Positions 1 through 7,681 of a DNA stretch of 20,571 nucleotides are shown one piece after another. Origin of the DNA: an uncultured Lachnospiraceae bacterium (lineage in GTDB: Bacteria; Bacillota_A; Clostridia; Lachnospirales; Lachnospiraceae). The translations under genes and the position numbers were made by a program. The stretch spans positions 1 to 20,571 of the forward strand of contig CADBNG010000122.1 in the NCBI GenBank assembly GCA_902795985.1. Reading direction: 5' to 3'. Numbering within the stretch: position 1 is the stretch's first letter; each line of letters begins with the position of its first letter. The notes beneath the pieces are model-generated. The model searched no databases. It was not told the origin of the DNA and saw nothing but the letters and a program-made list of their open reading frames with translations.

Positions 1-467
1 GCGCGACCGGCTATTATATTTACCGCGACGGGACGAAAGTTCAGACCATCAGCAGCGGAGATACGGTCGCCTGGAAGGATACGGCGGCAAACGTTAACGG
101 CAAAAAGTACAAATATGAGCTGAAAGCCTTTGCGAAGGGAGTGGGAACCAGTCCGGTTTCGAAAAAGATCACGGCCTGTTTCCTCACAAAAAACAAGGCG
201 TCTGTTCAGAGCACCAGGGCCGGAAAAGTACTGGTAAGCTGGAACGGCAATAAAAAAGCCGACGGATATGAGATCCGCTTTTCCGCGTCAAAAAACTTTG
301 CGTCGTTCAAAACCAGAACAGTTAAAGATGCTTCAGCGGTTTCGGCTGTCCTGAGCGGCCTGACCTCCGGAAAGACAGTCTATGTCCGGATCCGCAGTTA
401 TAAGAACATCGGGGATGCTGCTTCTTATTCCTCCTGGAGCGCAGCGCAGAGTGTAAAAGTAAAGTGA
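1..467 (+). CDS. C-terminal fragment of a fibronectin type III-like repeat protein (5' end outside window)
   Basis: The frame is open from the window edge (first whole codon at base 3) to the TGA at 465-467, giving about 154 residues. Two beta-sandwich-like repeats are visible. The first has GYYIYRDG near its start and KYKYELKAFAKG near its end. The second has GKVLVSWNGNKKADGYEIRFS followed by SGLTSGKTVYVRIRSYK and ends in SWSAAQSVKVK. The Trp, Y-x-I/V-R and Leu-T-x-G-x-x-Y spacing is typical of the FN3 or Ig-like repeats at the C-terminus of secreted clostridial proteins. These repeats usually act as spacers or binding modules next to a catalytic or adhesin domain, which would lie upstream here. 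The substrate and the parent enzyme cannot be told. The gene converges on the minus-strand yprB-like gene. Confidence 0.75.
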   Translation, partial: ATGYYIYRDGTKVQTISSGDTVAWKDTAANVNGKKYKYELKAFAKGVGTSPVSKKITACFLTKNKASVQSTRAGKVLVSWNGNKKADGYEIRFSASKNFASFKTRTVKDASAVSAVLSGLTSGKTVYVRIRSYKNIGDAASYSSWSAAQSVKVK

Positions 468-483
468 AAACGGCAAAACAGCA

Positions 484-619
484 GGGACAGTCTCTCCGTG
501 CCGTTTATGACACAAAGTGCCTGTCCCCCTGTGCTGTTCCATGACATAAAAGGGACAGTCCCTTTGTGCTGATTTTGACGCAAAGTGCCTGTCCTTTTGT
601 GCTGCTTTTTTAGCACAAT
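484..619. repeat. 68-bp tandem repeat, two units, each a REP-like imperfect hairpin
   Basis: Unit 1 (484-551) and unit 2 (552-619) align without gaps at an offset of 68. They share GGGACAGTC at their starts, then TGAC.CAAAGTGCCTGTCC and TGTGCTG (508-536 and 576-604). Within each unit the left arm (GGGACAG...TTTGTG type) is the inverted form of the right arm (CAAAGTGCCTGTCC type), so each unit can fold into a long imperfect hairpin. Unit 2 also contains a palindrome with one central base, AAAGGGAC-A-GTCCCTTT, at 549-565. A degenerate third copy of the right arm follows at about 614-636 (TGCCTGCCCTTTTTGTG). The array fills the gap between two convergent genes. It resembles REP/RAYT-type palindromic elements, but no transposase is present in the window. 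Confidence 0.75.
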
Positions 620-640
620 ATGCCTGCCCTTTTTGTGTTA

Positions 641-1699
641 TTAATGCAGGAGGGAACAGAAGGCCTCCCGAAGGATTCCGTTCAGCTGGGAGGTATCCGC
701 TACGTCCCCGGTCCGGTAAAAGGAGATCTTTTCATCGAAAGAGCGGCGGAACGCCGGGGTGACGAACGGTGTGATCTGAGGGTAGTAGGTACCGGGGACG
801 GGTTCGAAAGCCGTTTCCTTCGTTGCCTGTTTCCGGAAAGAAGGATCCACGAACTGGCCGACGGATTTGTGAACCGCCCGGCCTTCCAGAGGAAGATAAT
901 AATAGTCCTTGTAATGTTCGTAATACAGATTCAGATTACCGGAGTACGCAGGAAAGAGGAATTCCGCGTACTTTTCATCCGCGGTAAAGGAAAAGGCAAT
1001 CCGGCCATTCCCGGAATCTTCTTCGGAAGAAAGAGTCAGCGCCCTGCAGAAGGGAGCCGCCGTCTTAATGCGGACGAGAAGGGCGGGATCTCCGGAAGGG
1101 TCTTCGCTGCCGGTAAAGGATTCTTCGATTCCGATGATTTCAAAGCGGCCTTCCGCCAGAGCGGAGAAAGCGGCCAGGTGCTTTTCAATATGCAGCATTC
1201 CCAGCAGATCTTCCCGGTTGTGGTTCAGCAGGAGGTCCATCGGTTCCTGTTCGCCGGTACGAAGGTAATCGCGATAGGCTTTTACGCAGTCCGCGCCGCT
1301 TAAAGTATCTTTCCGCTGAAGACCGAACGCGGCTTCAACGTCTTTTTGCTTCAGCGAACCGGAAGTAAAAAAGGACTGAAAACGGCAGGCTGTCCGGTAA
1401 AGATCCCTGAAACTCATGTCAAAGAAAGGGTCCTCCAGCCGATAGAACTGCAGCTTCTGCCGGAGATAGGGCAGATCGAAGGAGGAGCCGTTGTAATGTG
1501 TGATCCCCGAAAACCCCGAGGCATAGGCGCAGAACTCCGCAAGAAGGCGCTTTTCGTCCGTAGGACGTTCGCACACAAACTGCCGGATGACCGGAACGCC
1601 GCCGTCATAAAAGGCCGTCCCGATCACGGTCAGATGGGAGGCGCGCGCCGAAAGGCCGGTGGTTTCAATGTCGAAATATAAATAGTTTGGATCTGACAT
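641..1699 (-). CDS. YprB-like ribonuclease H-fold / DEDD 3'-5' exonuclease-family protein
   Basis: The product has 352 residues. The N-terminal half carries the exonuclease motifs of the RNase_H_2 (YprB) group. YFDIETTGL at about residues 8-16 supplies the Asp and Glu metal ligands. HYNGSSFDLPYL lies near residue 92, and NHNREDLLGM near residue 180 ends the site with the last Asp. Members bind two metal ions and are predicted nucleases; the cellular substrate is not established. The C-terminal part (about 195-352) is rich in Phe and Tyr, with a YYYLPLEGRAVHKSVGQFVD stretch, and I know no function for it. The ATG at 1699 is preceded only by an A/G-rich tract, so its Shine-Dalgarno site is weak. 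The gene is divergent from ruvA and convergent with the FN3 gene. Confidence 0.8.
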   Translation of the reverse strand: MSDPNYLYFDIETTGLSARASHLTVIGTAFYDGGVPVIRQFVCERPTDEKRLLAEFCAYASGFSGITHYNGSSFDLPYLRQKLQFYRLEDPFFDMSFRDLYRTACRFQSFFTSGSLKQKDVEAAFGLQRKDTLSGADCVKAYRDYLRTGEQEPMDLLLNHNREDLLGMLHIEKHLAAFSALAEGRFEIIGIEESFTGSEDPSGDPALLVRIKTAAPFCRALTLSSEEDSGNGRIAFSFTADEKYAEFLFPAYSGNLNLYYEHYKDYYYLPLEGRAVHKSVGQFVDPSFRKQATKETAFEPVPGTYYPQITPFVTPAFRRSFDEKISFYRTGDVADTSQLNGILREAFCSLLH

Positions 1700-1722
1700 T
1701 TTCTTTTATCCGTGATTTATGG

Positions 1723-1774
1723 TATGATGATCAGAGTGTACCGGTACGGGAACAGTGAAACCGGACCGTGCCGG
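1723..1774 (+). promoter_or_regulatory. Possible ruvA promoter and structured 5' leader
   Basis: The 204-base gap between the divergent yprB-like and ruvA genes must hold the start of the long plus-strand run. A -10-like TATGAT lies at 1723-1728, but the -35 region about 17 bases upstream is poor. Just downstream are a perfect 10-bp palindrome GTACCGGTAC (1738-1747) and a longer stem. In that stem CCGGTACGG (1741-1749) pairs with CCGTGCCGG (1766-1774) through one G-U wobble, with a 16-base loop. This could be an operator at the start site or a leader RNA hairpin. I see no LexA box of the usual Bacillus type. The rest of the gap to 1891 shows nothing I recognise. Confidence 0.3.
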
Positions 1775-1903
1775 AAAGGGTTCTTGCTTTATTGCGCGGG
1801 CGGGGGTGAAAAGGAATCGTCCGCTCCGGATTCAAAAGAAGGCTTCCGGCCTGTTCACTATAGCACAATTTGGCCGGATCGACGAGAACACAAAGGAAAA
1901 ACA

Positions 1904-2503
1904 GTGATTGGATTTATAAAGGGAACGGTTGCCGAAATCGACGGAGACGTGGTCACCGTGGAAAGCGGACCGGTGGGATTCAATATCAGCGTGCCGGCGG
2001 ATTATCCCTATTCCCGGTTCGGAATCGGGGATGAGGTGAAGCTGTATACGCACATGAGCGTCCGGGAGGATGATATTTCCTTATACGGCTTTTTAAGCCG
2101 GGAAGATTTAAGGGCCTACCGCCTGCTGATCGGCGTCAGCGGAGTCGGACCGAAAGCGGGCATGGCCATTCTTTCCAGGCTGGACGCCTCCGGCCTTCGG
2201 CTTGCGGTACTGACGGATGACGCGGCGGCGATTGCCCGGGCACCGGGAATCGGAAAAAAGACCGCCCAGAAAGTCATCCTGGAATTAAAGGACAAATTCA
2301 GCGTGGACGACCTGATGCCGGAGGAGTTTGTTCCGAACGCTCCGGGCGCGGATCCCGAGGTCGCTTCGGATGCCGTTGCGGCCCTTGTCGCGCTGGGATA
2401 TTCCAACGCGGAATCGCTCAAAGCTGTGAGAAAGGCGGCTGCGGAAACCGGCAGCGAGGATACGGAAGTCCTTTTGAAGGCTGCGCTGAAAAAGCTGTTC
2501 TGA
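1904..2503 (+). CDS. ruvA: Holliday junction branch migration protein RuvA
   Basis: RuvA binds four-way DNA junctions as a tetramer and loads the RuvB motor. The GTG at 1904 is chosen because it gives the canonical start MIGFIKGTVAEIDGD and a normal length of 199 residues, with AAAGGA about 7 bases upstream. An in-frame ATG at 1712 would add 64 residues unlike RuvA. The OB-fold spans roughly residues 1-62. Two helix-hairpin-helix motifs follow: LIGVSGVGPKAGMAILS at about 73-89 and APGIGKKTAQKVILEL at about 110-125. The C-terminal RuvB-contacting domain (about 150-199) contains AVAALVALGYSNAESLKAV. ruvB follows after 62 bases. No ruvC is present; Firmicutes generally use RecU as the resolvase. 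Confidence 0.96.
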   Translation: MIGFIKGTVAEIDGDVVTVESGPVGFNISVPADYPYSRFGIGDEVKLYTHMSVREDDISLYGFLSREDLRAYRLLIGVSGVGPKAGMAILSRLDASGLRLAVLTDDAAAIARAPGIGKKTAQKVILELKDKFSVDDLMPEEFVPNAPGADPEVASDAVAALVALGYSNAESLKAVRKAAAETGSEDTEVLLKAALKKLF

Positions 2504-2565
2504 CGGTACGGACCGGGTTTTCTTTTCGAAACCGGCTTTTACAATAAACTGCTGAAGGAAAACAG

Positions 2566-3570
2566 ATGGAAAAACGGATCATAGAGACCTCGGTCATCGA
2601 CGAAGACCTTCGTGTGGAGGGGAGCCTCCGGCCGGAATCTCTGGAAGAATACATCGGCCAGGAAAAGGCAAAGGAGATGCTGAAGATCTACATCCAGGCC
2701 GCCAGACAGCGGGGGGATGTACTGGATCATGTGCTTCTTTACGGGCCGCCCGGCCTCGGGAAAACCACGCTGGCCGGAATCATTGCCAGCGAGATGGGCG
2801 TAAGGATACGCGTTACGAGCGGACCGGCCATCGAAAAACCCGGAGAAATGGCGGCAATCCTGAACAACCTGCAGGAGGGGGACGTGCTTTTTGTGGATGA
2901 AATCCACCGGCTTGCCCGGCCGGTCGAAGAGGTCCTGTACCCCGCGATGGAAGACTATGTCATCGATATCCTGATCGGAAAAGGCTCCGCCGCCCGTTCC
3001 GTCCGGCTGGAACTGCCGAAGTTTACGCTGGTCGGGGCCACAACGAGGGCCGGACTGCTGACGGACCCGCTGCGGGACCGTTTCGGCATCCAGCACCACA
3101 TGGAATATTATACGGATGAAGAGCTTTCCAGAATCATCCGGCACTCCGCCGCGGTTCTGAATGTGAAAATCAGCGGCGACGGGGCAGCCCAGATCGCCAG
3201 AAGATCCCGGGGAACCCCGCGGATCGCGAACCGGCTGCTGAAACGCGTACGCGATTTCGCGGAAGTTCAGTACGACGGTGAAATCACAAAAAAAGTGGCC
3301 GAGGAAGTGCTGGACGGCCTGGATGTGGACAAACGGGGCCTCGACCCGACCGACCGCAAGCTCCTTCTGACCATCATTCAGAAGTTCCAGGGCGGACCGG
3401 TCGGAGTGGAAAACCTCGCCGCTGCTTTGGGAGACGACAGCGGAACGATCGAAGACGTATATGAACCTTATCTGATCAAGGAAGGGCTTCTGATGCGGAC
3501 TCCGCGGGGTAGAGTTGCGACCCCCCTGGCTTATGCGCATCTGGGAATCAGCCCGAACGAGGATCTGTAA
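2566..3570 (+). CDS. ruvB: Holliday junction branch migration ATPase RuvB
   Basis: RuvB is the hexameric AAA+ motor that, with RuvA, drives Holliday junction migration. The 334-residue length is normal. Walker A GPPGLGKT is at residues 60-67, Walker B VDEIH has its Asp at 111, and sensor-1 GATTRAG is at 157-163. The arginine-rich [19 protein letters not shown] segment is the usual sensor-2 region. The C-terminal winged helix ends with TPRGRVAT near 312. The ATG follows a CTGAAGGAAAACAG ribosome site. It sits between ruvA and zapA in the same operon. All expected catalytic residues are present. Confidence 0.97.
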   Translation: MEKRIIETSVIDEDLRVEGSLRPESLEEYIGQEKAKEMLKIYIQAARQRGDVLDHVLLYGPPGLGKTTLAGIIASEMGVRIRVTSGPAIEKPGEMAAILNNLQEGDVLFVDEIHRLARPVEEVLYPAMEDYVIDILIGKGSAARSVRLELPKFTLVGATTRAGLLTDPLRDRFGIQHHMEYYTDEELSRIIRHSAAVLNVKISGDGAAQIARRSRGTPRIANRLLKRVRDFAEVQYDGEITKKVAEEVLDGLDVDKRGLDPTDRKLLLTIIQKFQGGPVGVENLAAALGDDSGTIEDVYEPYLIKEGLLMRTPRGRVATPLAYAHLGISPNEDL

Positions 3571-3598
3571 TTTTTAAGAGGGAAAAAGGAGAACGACC

Positions 3599-4003
3599 AT
3601 GGCGGCAAAGAATTCACTGAAAGTGCTGATCGACGGAAAGACCATCACACTGGCCGGCTACGAGGATGAAGAATACCTGCAGAATGTATCAAATTATGTA
3701 AACCGTAAGATCACCGGCTTTTACGAAGTGCCCGGTTACCGCCGTATGAGCGCAGATATGAAGAGCACCCTCCTTGCCCTGAATATTGCCGATGACTATT
3801 TCAAGGCGAAAAACCAGGCTGCCCTGCTCGAGGAGAGCATGGAAGCCCGGGAACAGGATACCTACGGCATGAAGCAGGAACTGGTTCAGGCGCAGATGGA
3901 GGCCGACCGGCTCCGCGCCGAAAACGAGTCGCTGAAGAAGGAGATCGAAAAGCTGAAGAACAGCAATAAATATGGTCGAAATTCTGGCTCCGGCAGGTTC
4001 TGA
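3599..4003 (+). CDS. zapA: Cell division protein ZapA
   Basis: ZapA binds FtsZ and promotes bundling of its filaments at the division ring. The product has 134 residues. The N-terminal globular domain includes LKVLIDGKTITLAGYEDEEYLQNVSNYVN, which corresponds to the usual ZapA start, followed by MKSTLLALNIADDYFKA. Residues about 75-122 form a charged coiled coil with a regular pattern (LRAENESLKKEIEKLK). A short Gly/Ser/Arg tail (NKYGRNSGSGRF) follows. AAGGAG at 3586-3591 is well spaced from the ATG. The last 32 bases overlap the start of the U32 peptidase gene in another frame, so translation of the two is probably coupled. A ZapA after ruvB is a common clostridial arrangement. Confidence 0.9.
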   Translation: MAAKNSLKVLIDGKTITLAGYEDEEYLQNVSNYVNRKITGFYEVPGYRRMSADMKSTLLALNIADDYFKAKNQAALLEESMEAREQDTYGMKQELVQAQMEADRLRAENESLKKEIEKLKNSNKYGRNSGSGRF

Positions 4004-6152
4004 GGAGGCCTTTTACGCCGCCCTCCGGGCCGGTGCGGATGCCGTCTATCTGGGCGGCAGCCGTTTCGGCGCAAGAGCCTATGCCGATAATTTTAACGAA
4101 GAAACCTTACTGCATACCATTGACGAGGCGCATCTTTTCGGGAAAAAGATCTACCTCACCGTCAATACCCTGGTAAAAGAGAACGAACTGGAGGATTTCT
4201 ACCGGTTCCTTCTTCCGTATTACCGGGCGGGTCTGGACGCGGTGATCGTCCAGGACCTGGGGGCTTTGCTGATGATCCGGGAATGCTTTCCGGAAATCCA
4301 CATTCACGCAAGCACCCAGATGACGGTGACCGGTTCTTACGGCGCTTCGTTTCTGCGTAAGAACGGGGCGGACCGTGTGGTGCCGGCCCGTGAACTCTCT
4401 CTGGAAGAAATCCGAAAGATCCGGGAATCCAGCGATATTGAAATTGAATGTTTCGTTCACGGCGCGCTTTGCTACTGTTATTCCGGACAGTGCCTGATGA
4501 GCAGTCTGGCAGGCGGCAGAAGCGGAAACCGGGGCCGCTGCGCCCAGCCCTGCCGCCTTTCCTATGAAGTGGAAAAGAACGGCCGGCGCCTGACCGGCCC
4601 GGATAACGGATACGCCCTGAACACAAAGGATATCTGCACGCTGGACCTTCTGCCGGAACTGATCGCGGCCGGTGTGGATTCCTTTAAGATCGAAGGCCGG
4701 ATGAAAAGGCCGGAATACACGGCCGGCGTCACTTCCGTTTACCGGAAGTACACCGATCTGGCGCTGTCCGGAGAAAAATATGCCGTCGAAGAGGAAGACC
4801 GCCGTTTCCTGGCCGGCCTTTTCAACCGAGAAGGTTTTTCCCGGAGCTATTACGAACAGTACAACGGACCGTCCATGATGGCTTTCCACAATGCGAAGCG
4901 CTCCGTGAAGGAGTCGGAGGAAACCCGGAAACTGTACGGCCGGATCGGGGAGGAAATCCTTTCCCGGCCTTTGAAAAAAGAGTTGTCCGCCGAGGCGCAA
5001 GTCCGAAAGGATGGAGCCCGGCTGAAACTGTCGGCGGACGGGATCTGCGGAGAGGCTTTTACCGCCGGCGTTTTCGAAGCCCGGACCCAGGCCATGACGG
5101 AAGAAAGCTTTGCGGGACGGCTTGCGCGTACGGGAGGAACCGATTATACTGTGGTTCCGGTTTCCATCCGGGTGGAAGAGGGGCTTTTCATGACGGCTGC
5201 CGCCCAGAACGAACTGCGCCGCAGCGCGATCCTTGATTTCGGGGAGAATCTGCGCCGGCAGGCTGCCCGGACCGGGGAAAAACCGTTTGGACACGAAATA
5301 GACACTTTTTTGTGCGATAATAAATATTTAACGGATTCAAATCCGGAAGCGGAAGAACCGGAACTGACGGCTTATGCCGGTACGGCGGAGCTGTTCAGAG
5401 CGCTGGGAGAAAGCGGACGGTTTGCCCGGATTTATCTGCCGGCAGCACTGTTTGCAGGCCTTTTGAAAGAGAAAAAGGAAGAGAATTTCATCCGGTCCTT
5501 TCCCGGCAAAAGCGTTCTTGCGCTGGCCCCGGTTTCCCGCAGGGCGGACCGGAAAGAATACCTCTCGTTAATCCGGCAGGCTTCGGAACTGGGAATGGAT
5601 TTCCTGGCCGGCTGTCTGGAGGACGCGGTGCTGCTCCGGGAGCTGGGGCTGCAGAAGAGAACACGGCTGGATGCCGGAATTTATACAATGAATTCCCGCA
5701 GCCACGCTTTCCTTGCGGAAGCCGGATTTGAAAAAGACACGGTTCCGTATGAACTGAACCGTCAGGAACTGGCCGGAAGAGACAATTCCGGCAGCGAACT
5801 TGTTATTTACGGCCGCCTGCCGCTGATGGTATCGGCACAGTGTCTGAACAAAAACTATGACCGGTGCTCGAAAAACAATCCGCGGCTGCTACTCACAGAC
5901 CGGAAGAAATACCGGTATCCTGTGGAATGCGACTGCCTGAACTGCCTGAATATTATCCGTAATCCGCTGCCTTTGTCCCTGATTTCAAAGAAGGAAGAGG
6001 TGCTGCGGCTTTCGCCTTCCTCCTGCCGCATGATCTTTACGGATGAGACGCCGGAGGAAGCGCTGGCGCTGGCGGAGGCCTGGATAAAAGGCGGGGCCTT
6101 TACTGAAACGTTTGCCTTTACCCGGGGGCATTTTAACCGGGGAGTGGAATGA
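3972..6152 (+). CDS. U32 peptidase-family protein, RNA hydroxylation type (RlhA/TrhP-like), with C-terminal DUF3656-like part
   Basis: The 726-residue protein starts with the family signature EILAPAGSEEAFYAALRAGADAVYLGG and continues with STQMTVT and IECFVHGALCYCYSGQC. Cysteines at 160, 167, 169, 174, 190 and 194, in the contexts SGQC and NRGRCAQPCR, match the conserved Fe-S-type cysteines of the family. A second cysteine group (QCLNKNYDRC, ECDCLNCLN) lies near residues 625-660. Family members were named collagenase-like peptidases. E. coli TrhP hydroxylates tRNA uridine 34 and RlhA hydroxylates a 23S rRNA cytidine, so RNA modification is the better guess; the exact target is unknown. Length fits the long RlhA-like form. 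The start lies inside zapA and the TGA overlaps the next ATG (ATGA at 6149-6152), so coupling at both ends is likely. Confidence 0.85.
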   Translation: MVEILAPAGSEEAFYAALRAGADAVYLGGSRFGARAYADNFNEETLLHTIDEAHLFGKKIYLTVNTLVKENELEDFYRFLLPYYRAGLDAVIVQDLGALLMIRECFPEIHIHASTQMTVTGSYGASFLRKNGADRVVPARELSLEEIRKIRESSDIEIECFVHGALCYCYSGQCLMSSLAGGRSGNRGRCAQPCRLSYEVEKNGRRLTGPDNGYALNTKDICTLDLLPELIAAGVDSFKIEGRMKRPEYTAGVTSVYRKYTDLALSGEKYAVEEEDRRFLAGLFNREGFSRSYYEQYNGPSMMAFHNAKRSVKESEETRKLYGRIGEEILSRPLKKELSAEAQVRKDGARLKLSADGICGEAFTAGVFEARTQAMTEESFAGRLARTGGTDYTVVPVSIRVEEGLFMTAAAQNELRRSAILDFGENLRRQAARTGEKPFGHEIDTFLCDNKYLTDSNPEAEEPELTAYAGTAELFRALGESGRFARIYLPAALFAGLLKEKKEENFIRSFPGKSVLALAPVSRRADRKEYLSLIRQASELGMDFLAGCLEDAVLLRELGLQKRTRLDAGIYTMNSRSHAFLAEAGFEKDTVPYELNRQELAGRDNSGSELVIYGRLPLMVSAQCLNKNYDRCSKNNPRLLLTDRKKYRYPVECDCLNCLNIIRNPLPLSLISKKEEVLRLSPSSCRMIFTDETPEEALALAEAWIKGGAFTETFAFTRGHFNRGVE

Positions 6153-7681
6153 TACGACTGACTGTAGAAATCTCAAGATACGTCCTTCTGCTGCTGATGC
6201 TGCTGTTCACCATCAGCACATACAGGGCGCTGCGCGCAAAGGAGCCGGAAAAACGCGCTTCCGCGACCCGCGGGCAGCTGGTGTTCATGGTCCTGTTCAA
6301 CTTCGCGGCTTACGGCGTGATTTTTATCCAGAACACGGACGTTTATGTGCTGCTGATGTACGCGGGGATGATCGCCTATGTCCTGCTGACCTACCTGATC
6401 TACAGGGTGTTTTATAAGGGCGCGTCCTTTGTGCTGGTCAATACCATGTGCATGATGATTTCCATCGGGCTGGTGATCCATACCCGGCTGGATATCAGCA
6501 CGGCGCTGAAACAGCTGATCATTGCGGCAGCCGCGACGGTCATCTCGTTTGTCATACCGATTATTATCCGGAAGGTCCGGGCGTTTTCCCGCTGGGGCTT
6601 CCTGTTTGCCGTAATCGGCATCCTGCTGCTGGCGGCTGTTTTCGTGCTGGCGCGGGTTACCGGCGGCGGTAAGCTTTCCATTGAATTCCATGGGATCACC
6701 TTCCAGTTCTCCGAATTCGTCAAGATCACCTTCGTATTCTTTGTCGCGGCCATGCTGAACCGGGCGACGGATTTCCGGCAGGTGTTCAAGGTTACGGTTC
6801 TGGCGGGAATTCACGTGGTGATCCTTGTGGCATCGACGGACCTGGGGGCGGCGCTGGTCTTTTTCGTCGCTTATATGGTCATGGTCTGTGTGGCAACCCG
6901 GAAGGTGGGCTACGCCTTCCTGGGGTTCGGCGGAATGGCAGCCGCTTCGGTCGCGGCGTACAAGCTTTTCGCCCATGTGCGCGTCCGTGTGGACGTATGG
7001 CGGGATCCCTTCGCCGATTACCAGGGAACAGGGTATCAGATCGTTCAGGCGCTGTTCAGCGTAGTAGCGGGCGGATGGTTCGGAACCGGCCTGCTGAAAG
7101 GATCTCCGGATATGATTCCGCTCGTGCAGCAGGATTTCACCTTTGCGGCGATCTGTGAAGAACTGGGCATTTTGTTCGCAATCTGCCTGATCCTTCTATG
7201 CATGGGAATGTACCTGATTATCGTCAATCTGTCCATGAAGCTCAGCAGCGAGTTCTACCGGCTGATCGCCATAGGACTCGGAACGGAATACGCCTTCCAG
7301 GTCTTTCTGACCATCGGCGGGACGACCAAGCTCATCCCGATGACCGGGATTACCCTTCCGCTGGTCAGTTACGGGGGAAGCTCCCTGTCCTGTACGATCT
7401 TCATGCTGGCCATTATCCAGGGCCTTTACATCCTGAGGAAGGATGAATATGAAGAGGGAGAATATCCGGAAGACGAATATACGGAAGAGGACGGAATTCC
7501 TTATGAGGAAGAAGCCGTTTTTGAAGAACCAAAGAGCACCGGGGCACACCGGACCGGCGCGGAAGCCCTTCGGGGAACCGGACGCGTAAGGGAAACGGGT
7601 GCGACCTATGCTCCGGGAGAGGAAACAAAGGAACTTGAAGAACGAATCTGGAAAGAAACCGAAAACAGCCTCAACAGGTAA
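6149..7681 (+). CDS. SEDS peptidoglycan glycosyltransferase, FtsW/RodA/SpoVE family
   Basis: SEDS proteins polymerise lipid II into glycan strands together with a class B PBP. The product has 510 residues. The family core is clear: FHGITFQFSEFVKITFVFFVAAML, then VASTDLGAALVFF with the conserved Asp at 231, then QQDFTFAAICEELGIL, and GITLPLVSYGGSS before the last membrane helix. The N-terminus appears to carry about three extra membrane helices before the usual core, as in the actinobacterial RodA that pairs with PbpA. After the last helix (about 430) comes an 80-residue soluble tail, first very acidic (EYEEGEYPEDEYTEEDG) and then Arg/Thr/Gly-rich. The tail's coding DNA overlaps the PBP gene. 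Whether it acts in elongation, division or sporulation cannot be settled here; zapA upstream hints at division. Confidence 0.9.
   Translation: MIRLTVEISRYVLLLLMLLFTISTYRALRAKEPEKRASATRGQLVFMVLFNFAAYGVIFIQNTDVYVLLMYAGMIAYVLLTYLIYRVFYKGASFVLVNTMCMMISIGLVIHTRLDISTALKQLIIAAAATVISFVIPIIIRKVRAFSRWGFLFAVIGILLLAAVFVLARVTGGGKLSIEFHGITFQFSEFVKITFVFFVAAMLNRATDFRQVFKVTVLAGIHVVILVASTDLGAALVFFVAYMVMVCVATRKVGYAFLGFGGMAAASVAAYKLFAHVRVRVDVWRDPFADYQGTGYQIVQALFSVVAGGWFGTGLLKGSPDMIPLVQQDFTFAAICEELGILFAICLILLCMGMYLIIVNLSMKLSSEFYRLIAIGLGTEYAFQVFLTIGGTTKLIPMTGITLPLVSYGGSSLSCTIFMLAIIQGLYILRKDEYEEGEYPEDEYTEEDGIPYEEEAVFEEPKSTGAHRTGAEALRGTGRVRETGATYAPGEETKELEERIWKETENSLNR

Noticed and set aside
468..640. CRISPR-like array
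   Set aside because: The repeat has only two full units, internal dyads and no unique spacers, so it is a palindromic tandem repeat and not CRISPR.
620..1303. Plus-strand open frame of 227 codons opposite the yprB-like gene
   Set aside because: It is antisense to a gene with clear exonuclease motifs, shows no family signature and has Arg/Gly-rich shadow composition.
1712..1903. In-frame N-terminal extension of RuvA from the ATG at 1712
   Set aside because: The extension is unlike RuvA; the GTG at 1904 has a good ribosome site and gives the canonical MIGFIKG start.
2539..3540. Long minus-strand frame opposite ruvB
   Set aside because: ruvB is fully recognisable on the plus strand; the antisense frame follows from GC-biased third positions.
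4107..5294. Minus-strand frame of 395 codons opposite the U32 gene
   Set aside because: No motif, no ribosome site and shadow composition; the plus-strand gene carries conserved cysteines.
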